Assembly (NCBI RefSeq): GCF_034190915.1
Contig: NW_026947486.1
Span: 78,906,044-78,970,043, forward strand
Source: Cavia porcellus
Taxonomy: Eukaryota; Chordata; Mammalia; Rodentia; Caviidae
Length of the DNA: 64,000 bases
Direction: 5' to 3'
Below the pieces are notes generated by a model. It did not search any database. It saw only the letters and a list, made by a program, of their open reading frames with translations, and was not told the DNA's origin. Of the stretch, positions 58,238 through 64,000 are shown piece after piece (position 1 is the first letter of the stretch; each line of letters begins with the position of its first letter). The position numbers and the translations under genes are program-made.

Positions 58238-58340
58238 AAGGGCTGCGGATTTAGCTCAGTGGCATAAGCACTTGTCTTGTAAGCAGGTGGTTGTAAGTTT
58301 GATCCCTGGTACTGATTAAAACAAAAGAAAGAAAAAGAAA
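58238..58340 (+). repeat. ID SINE with perfect 11-bp target duplication
   Basis: GGGCTGCGGATTTAGCTCAG (A box), an arm CTTGT-CTTGTAA-GCAGG, B box AAGTTTGATCC, GGTACTG and an A/G-rich tail. ACTAACCTTTC is at 58227-58237 and 58341-58351. It lies between the two inverted LTRs. Confidence 0.95.
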
Positions 58341-58351
58341 ACTAACCTTTC

Positions 58352-58657
58352 CATTCCTGCAATACTCCCTTTTTTCTTCTACAGATGGAATGGTGAAGAT
58401 CCTGCAGATGGAGAGGCGAAAGGCCACAGAATTGAAAGAACTTTTCCTACCTGAGGCGCAGTGGCCTGACTAGGAATATCCACGGTAGATTGTTTTAATA
58501 TCATTAGTCTGTCCCTCTCTAGGCAGGAGTTAGCTAACATGCAAATGGCTAAATTCACTCTGCATATGAACAGAAAAGTGAAATCACTGTACCAATTGCT
58601 CTGACTTTAAGAGCAGTTGCCATCCAGGATGTCTTTCAAATTTGTACCAGGTCCTCT
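58352..58657. other. Spacer between SINE and LTR, nothing recognised
   Basis: No supported feature. Confidence 0.4.
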
Positions 58658-59268
58658 TGTCACAGGCAGCTGAGCTACTTAGAAATATAAGCAGTCAAAC
58701 TTGGCTAGGCCCTCAAAGGATCCAGCACAGTGGACCAGATGTCTTGTGACTTTGGAGACAGATACGTCCTGCTCTGGCCAGATCTCTAGACAAAAGGCAA
58801 AACAAATGCAACCACACTCTAAATATAAACATTATGGATTGATATTCTAAATAGGTATAGATCACTTTATGAAAACCAGGAGCCACCATTCCAACCTCCT
58901 ATGGGAAGAACCAATGCTCTATAATAATGCCCATTTATCACTCACTCACTTTCCCATTTGTCCCTGATTTGGTCAATTTTACCTGAATAATTAATCTTAT
59001 TGGTGGATCATAGTTCTGTCCCACCTCAGGCCGGTCTGCCTGGTGAGTTCTCAGTTTTCCCCATTTTAGACAAGTTTCACATCATGGTTTTACGCTATAA
59101 AAATCCCTAGAAAAGACAAGAGTCTTTGGCAACCCACTTGGGACCCCTTCTGTCACTTTCTCTCTCAGACAGCAGCTTTCTTTCCCTCACTATATTCTGT
59201 TCTTAATCTCTGTTGTCCCTAATTATTTAGAGAACATGAACTTGTACTGGACATATAGTAACTTGCAT
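58658..59268 (+). mobile_element. Solo LTR, second family (copy C), sense
   Basis: It begins TGTCACAGGCAGCTGAG. A TATA box (TATAAAAAT, 59095-59103) is followed by an R-like, pyrimidine-rich part and then 'gagaacatgaacttgtactg', as in copies A, B and D read in sense. The 3' edge is uncertain because copies differ after 'ggacatatagta'. No internal retroviral sequence follows. Confidence 0.75.
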
Positions 59269-59593
59269 TCCCCTATATGACTCGCAACACTCAGTTGTAC
59301 TCTTGGTGGGAAAATTGTTGTCTCTTAATTATCTTCAAGTCGCCAGGACATGTTAAATCTATGCTAACACCACACTGATCAAGAAACGTGATGATCCTCT
59401 ATTTGTCATTGAGTAGTGCTAAATTTTGGTACAGATTCCATTTTACATTATAAAAACAGGACAGATCACAATATGGTAGAAACACAATTCTCAAATAATT
59501 TTTTATGAAAACTTTTTTTGTCTTTAGGATCCTAGGTCAAGAACAAAGTTTTGAGATCATTTTGTGCAATTTCTTCATAGTAGGCAAGATAAG
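59269..59593. other. Spacer before the provirus, nothing recognised
   Basis: No feature could be named. Confidence 0.4.
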
Positions 59594-59985
59594 CGTTATA
59601 GCCTAACTGTAACCAATGCGCTTAAATCTTGTTCTGTATGCACTGCTCCGATAAGGTTAAGTTTCTATTTCCCGTAAAAGTTTAAGTTTCAGCTTCCTGT
59701 AAATCCCCCAAAATCCCCTTTCCTCATGTTATTGCAAAGTGTGCTGTTGTGAGATAATGTTTAACCACAGGGTGAGAGTAATAAAATGCACCAAGAGTTC
59801 AAGATGTTATCAGATCTAAGCTTTGTGGTTTTTTAGCTTTAAATACCCCACCCCAGGTCTGTAAGGTGTGCAGTCTCTGGATTGATCCAGAGGGGACTGC
59901 GTCACCAGGCCTGGACTAAAATAAAGCCTTTGCTCCTAAGTTTTCTTGCTTTCTTGAATTTTATTCCAGGGTCCAACCTATCTCA
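59594..59985 (+). mobile_element. 5' LTR of a class I provirus
   Basis: It starts near 59594 (CGTTATAGCC, TG decayed to CG; the solo copies have TGTTATAGCC or TGTTACAGCC) and ends at 'ccaacctatctca', 392 bp. A TATA-like TTTAAATA at 59838-59845 and an AATAAA signal at 59930-59935 mark promoter and polyadenylation parts. The end CA, two bases, then the primer-binding site is the gammaretroviral order. The 3' LTR and right target duplication lie beyond the window. Confidence 0.85.
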
Positions 59986-59987
59986 TT

Positions 59988-60005
59988 TGGGAGCTCGTCC
60001 AGGAT
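59988..60005 (+). promoter_or_regulatory. Retroviral primer-binding site, tRNA-Pro type
   Basis: TGGGAGCTCGTCCAGGAT differs at two places from the tRNA-Pro primer site used by murine-leukaemia-type viruses, and it sits two bases after the LTR end, where minus-strand DNA synthesis would be primed. Confidence 0.85.
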
Positions 60006-60495
60006 GGAAGCAAGACCTCCGACTCAATTCTGAACACCTAAAAGTAAGTACTCTGGAGGATTTGTTTGGACCACAGTCAGTTTATACTTTTGGAGGGGAC
60101 TCCCTCAATTTGGAGAGCAAGGACCTCTCAAGGGCAGAGTCAATTGGTTTTTGGGATGAGCCTCATCCGTTTATGACTTCCCCAGGTGGGGAGCTGCTCT
60201 GTTGGTTAATTTTATAATTCCTCCAGATCCCAAAATTTGACCAAATTTTGAGCAAAGGCCATTTTTGCTGCAGCTTGTCTTGTCTTGTATGTCTATTTGG
60301 TCTAACTGTTCTCCTTTTGGTTACCCAAATCCAACAGAACATTTTCTCCTAGGAACCCCTTCTACGAGCCCAAAATGGACAAAAAGGATTTTGACCATTA
60401 TTTTCATCTAATTGTTGTTCTGTCTCTTCCTCCTAATCTTATTTCTGTCTCTTAGATCCCCACACTGGAGAGAAGAACTGACATCTTTGACAGCC
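60006..60495 (+). other. Retroviral leader with a candidate splice donor
   Basis: The 490-bp leader has GTAAGT at 60044-60049, a strong donor consensus about 40 bases after the primer-binding site. In gammaretroviruses a leader donor is used to make the env mRNA. A packaging signal would be expected here but cannot be read by eye. Confidence 0.55.
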
Positions 60496-61930
60496 ATGGG
60501 GCAAACTGAATCTAAATCCAGCATGCCCCTTAGCCCTGTGTTTGATCACTTCAAAGAATTCAAGTGGCGAGCTGAAGGATATGGGGAAAAGGCTTATAAA
60601 ACCAGATTAACAACTTTTGTTGCACAGGAATGGCCATAATGGGGGGGCTGGCCCCCCTCTGGGTCTTTTAACATGGGGACAGCACAAGCTGCTCGCTGGT
60701 ATGTTTTTGGGCCCCCTGCTCACCCTGACCAAATTCTCTATATTCAGATCTGAATAGGCATAAATTATGATGCCCCTTCCTGGATTAAGCCCTCTCGCAA
60801 TGAAGTCATTGTGGCCCTCAAACTGAAAGTAAAGCCTGAGAAGCCACCTTCTGAACCTACCTCACCTCCAGTCCTGCCCTCTGAAGAAGACCCCTTTGAC
60901 CCACTGGAGGCACTCCCGCTGCCTTCCCTGTATCCCACCTCTGACCCGCAACCTGATTCCACTGTCCCATCTCTGCCACCTAGTCCCGTTCACACCTACT
61001 GACACCTGTGACCTGAGGTGTCTTCAGAGCAGAGCTCTGAGGCAGCTCCACTTTGTCCATTACAGAAGGTCCCCGCTCCAAGCGGGGGTTCAATGTTTGT
61101 ATATACTCCTTTCTCATTTTCAGACCTTTATAATTGGAAAACCCAGAGCCCTCCTTTTTCAAAGGATCCTGAAACTCTGATTAACCTTTTAGAATCTGTA
61201 TTCTCTACTCATCGTCCCACCTGGGATGATTGCCAACATATCCTGTGCATCCTCTTCATGGCTGAAGAGAGACTGCATATCTGCACTCTTGGGCAAAAAG
61301 GATTCCGAGACTAAAACGGGTCTACGTCCACTGATGGGCAGAGGATTGAGCACCTGTTTCCTTCCTCCTGACCAGATTGGGACTCCAATACAGACAGAGA
61401 TAAGAGGGCTTTTGATGATTATCACCTGAGGCTTCTGGACATGCTCCATGCTGCTGCTAGGAAGCCCACCAAAGTGAATGAGGTAAGAAAATTGGCTGAT
61501 GAATCTCCTGCTATGTTCTTAGAGTGTCTCTTAGAGGCATATAGACTGCATGCCCCAATTAATCCGATGGCACCTGAGAATGCATGAGCAATTAATACTG
61601 CCTTCATGTCCCAGTCAGCCCCAATGTTAGAAGAAAGTTACAAAAACTTGAGGGATTTGAGGGAATTCCCCTTAGCCAGTTAATAGTGATAGCAGAGAAA
61701 GTTTTTGAGAACAGAGAAAATTTACAATAAGCCACCAACAAGAAAATGACCAAAGTGTTAAAATTACTCCAAGAAAGAGAAACTAAAAAGCCGGCCAATA
61801 CCAATAAAAAGGAAGCCCAGGGACAATGACCTCCTTTAGATAAGCAACAATGTACATATTGCAAAGATATGGGACCCTGGTGAAAGGATTGCCCAAAATT
61901 AAAGGCTAAATTTGGAGAGAGAAGCAAAGG
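60496..61930 (+). pseudogene. gag: gag pseudogene (matrix, p12-like, capsid, nucleocapsid)
   Basis: Gag assembles the virion core. ATG at 60496 begins MGQTESK, with the N-terminal Gly used for myristoylation. The matrix reading stops at 60637-60639 (TAA). A Pro-rich, p12-like stretch (60811-61002) and capsid (61018-61685) follow in the same frame, interrupted by several stops. Capsid landmarks are PFSFSDLYNWK, THRPTWDDCQ and a major-homology-like ESPAMFLECLLEAYR. After about 61690 the frame changes. A single CCHC zinc knuckle at 61851-61892 keeps its three Cys codons, but the His position reads CCC (Pro) and a TGA lies two codons later. Capsid similarity places it with gammaretroviruses. It is not translatable. 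Confidence 0.88.
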
Positions 61931-61974
61931 CCTTATTGTCTCTACAATGAGGAGGTCAGGGCTCGTTGCCACCC

Positions 61975-62305
61975 CCCAAGCCCCAGATAACTCTTCAAGT
62001 AGGGGGGGCACCTGGTGGACTTCCTGGTAAACACAGGAGCCACCTATTCTGTACTAACCCAACCCTTGGGAAAACTGACCAAAGACTCAGTTAATGTAAT
62101 AAGAGCCACAGGGGGACCAAGATCATACCCAAAGATAACCACCAGTTCAGCTCAGCCAGGCCACAAGTTGGTCCAGCATGATTTTCTATGGGTACCAGAG
62201 TGTCCAGACCCCCTCCTAGGACAAGACCTCCTTCATAAATTGCAAGTGCAAATTGATTTCTTGACAAATGAACTGAGGCTGAGATTGGGAACGGGCTCAA
62301 CCTAA
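61975..62305 (+). pseudogene. pro: pro (protease) pseudogene
   Basis: Retroviral aspartic protease cuts Gag and Gag-Pol. PQITLQVGG at the start and a WVPECPDPLLGQDLL block near the C-terminus are typical of the gammaretroviral enzyme. A frameshift falls in a run of seven G (62002-62008). The active-site triplet is LVNTGA, with Asn (AAC) where the family has catalytic Asp, so even a full-length product would be inactive. The frame ends at TAA near 62303. Confidence 0.88.
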
Positions 62306-64000
62306 GGTCTTAAAAAGAGCGTTAGAGTTTTAGCCCTTGTCCCAGAAGAAGAAAATTATTGCCTGCTGGAAACTTTGTCCAATTCACCTAAACCGCCACC
62401 TATGGACTTAGAACTAGAATTATTAAACAAGTGGAGACAAGAAACCCCAGAGTTCTGGGCTGAAACTACCCCCCCCCAGGACTGGTGGTCAACCAAGTGC
62501 CCCTTGTAATAGAGCTCCTACCCCAGGCGCGTACTATTTGTTTGCGTCAATATTCAATAAGTCTCCAAGCCCAAAAGGGAATTACACTTCACATACAGAG
62601 ACTAAGAGACAATGTTATCTTCATTCCTTGTGTCTCCCCTTGGAACATGCCTCTGCTTCCAGTCCAGAAATCAGGAACAACTGACTATCGTCCTGTGCAA
62701 GATCTCCGGAAGGTCAACAGGTGAGCATTGACTTTACATCCAACTGTGCCAAACGCCTACACTTTACTCAGCCTCCTCAACCCAGAGTGCACCTGGTATT
62801 CCATATTGGACCTCAAGGATGCCTTCTTCACTCTATCTCTCTCCCCAGTGAGTCAACCCATTATTGCCTTTGAATGGATTTACACAGATTGTAGGGTCAC
62901 AGAACAACTGACCTGGACTTGGTTGCCACAGGGTTTTACAAACTCACCCACTGTTTTTGACAGGGCCCTGGCCAGAGATCTCTTGGGGTTTTGTGAGGAA
63001 CACCCTGAGGTGACACTTTTACAATATGTAGACAATCTTTTGATAGCCTCCCCCACTTTGGAGTCCTGGTGGTTGAGAGGCCACAGGGGAGCTATTAAGG
63101 ACCTTGGGACAATTAGGCTGCAAGGTTTCAACCAAAAAGGCCCAATTGTGTCACCAAACTGTGACTTACTTGGGCTACAAGTTACAGGGAGGAAAGAGAA
63201 CTCTATCTAAGGAAAGCATCCAGGCCATATTACAGATTCCTATCCCAGAAACGAAAAAACAAGTATGAGAGTTTCTGGGGGCTGTAGGACACTGTAGGCT
63301 GTGGATTCTAAATTTTACTGAGATAGCATGACTCCCTTAAGGAAGAAACTCAAAAATCTTTGGACTGGACAGACGAATGTGAACAGTCCTTCCAGCAGCT
63401 CAAATGAGCCCTAAACAGAGGCCCCAGCCCTCGGACTCCCTGACATTACCAAGCCATTCACTTTGTTCATAGATGAACTCAGGGGCATTGCCAAAGGAGT
63501 CCTAACCCAGGACATTGACCCCTGGAAGAGACCTGTAGCCTACCTCTCTAAACGACTTGATCCACTGCCAGGGGGTTGGCCCCCCTGCCTAAGAATACTA
63601 GCTATTATGGCAATGTTACTTAAGGAGGCTAAGAAACTCAGTTTTGGACAAAAGATTTCTGTGGTGACCTCCCACAATTTAGAAGTACTTAACAAGAACC
63701 CTCCTGAGAAGTGGCTCTCGAACGCGAGAATTCTGCATTATCAGGCTCTACTCCTAGACCCAGAGTTGGTGGTTTTTAAGACCTCCTCAGCCTTAAACCC
63801 AGCCACCCTTATGCCTGATGATGACCCTGGAACTCAAAATCTGCCTCTTCAGGATTGTGCGGACCTCCTCAGAATGCAGCAGAATCTATGGGCCAATCTT
63901 ACCAACCAGCCCTTAGAGAATGCTAACTACTTCACTGACGGGAGCAGTTTAATCCAGGAGGGCAAATGAGTGGCCAGAGCAGCAGTGACCACCGAAAAGG
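62306..64000 (+). pseudogene. pol: pol pseudogene (reverse transcriptase, start of RNase H), cut by window end
   Basis: Reverse transcriptase copies viral RNA into DNA. The N-terminus is broken by a frameshift at a run of nine C (62469-62477). 62485-62724 reads up to DYRPVQDLRKVN and meets a TGA (62722-62724). 62725-63210 carries LDLKDAFF, LPQGFTNSP and the active-site block LLQYVDNLLIAS, in which the second Asp of YVDD is Asn. A frameshift near 63160 is undone by about 63440. 63463-63969 has the connection domain (KGVLTQ, RPVAYLSKRLDP, WLSNARILHYQALLLD) and the RNase H start TDGSS, then a TGA at 63967-63969 while the homology continues to the window edge. env is outside the window. Confidence 0.9.

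Noticed and set aside
1..64000. CRISPR arrays, operons, bacterial promoters or phage features
   Set aside because: The window is vertebrate nuclear DNA. The repeats are SINEs, LINEs, LTRs and microsatellites, with no regularly spaced direct repeats and unique spacers.

Overview
This is about 64 kb of non-coding, AT-rich mammalian DNA made mostly of transposable elements. The host is almost certainly a rodent. The window holds 7SL-derived B1 SINEs, a tRNA-Ala-like ID SINE family, fused B1-ID (B1-dID) SINEs, MaLR-type solo LTRs, and L1 elements with a lineage-specific 3' end. I saw no B2 SINE, which argues against mouse- or rat-like (muroid) rodents. I could not fix the species. No host protein-coding exon could be supported; the longest open frames belong to L1 or to a decayed retrovirus.

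Layout. 0-5 kb: MIR, an old antisense L1, a B1 and simple repeats. 5-15 kb: solo LTRs of several families; two (7145-7542 and 8449-9105) have perfect 5-bp target duplications and belong to the same family as the provirus at the right end. 15.75-18.86 kb: an L1 derivative that kept its 5' region, ORF1 and 3' UTR but lost nearly all of ORF2 (half-L1-like). 19-30 kb: MaLR LTR, MIRs, B1-dIDs, a class II ERV 3' remnant inside an old L1, and ID SINEs. 31-38.7 kb: one old plus-strand L1 interrupted by at least six later insertions, several with target duplications that give their order. 39-48.7 kb: ID, two MaLR LTRs, a second internally deleted L1 on the minus strand, and a TA-flanked MITE. 48.68-55.27 kb: a nearly full-length minus-strand L1 of 6.6 kb with both ORFs recognisable but broken. 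55.5-59.3 kb: a hAT-like fossil, a B1, three LTRs of one family (two forming a large inverted pair), an ID and a 34-bp perfect hairpin. 59.59 kb to the end: 5' LTR, proline-type primer-binding site, leader, gag, pro and part of pol of a class I (gammaretrovirus-like) provirus that runs off the window. It carries many stops and frameshifts, and an Asp-to-Asn change in each of the protease and reverse transcriptase active-site motifs.

How the parts relate. L1 is the likely engine for the SINE insertions and for the 5'-truncated L1 tails, because these carry 7-15 bp target duplications and A-rich 3' ends. Solo LTRs mark proviruses removed by LTR-LTR recombination. The most interesting items are the two ORF2-deleted L1s, the modular 3' UTR shared by all the L1 copies, two local inverted duplications that look like template switches, and the TA-flanked MITE pair. 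I found no convincing new host system. Boundaries were read by eye; those supported by target duplications are good to a base or two, the others to tens of bases.
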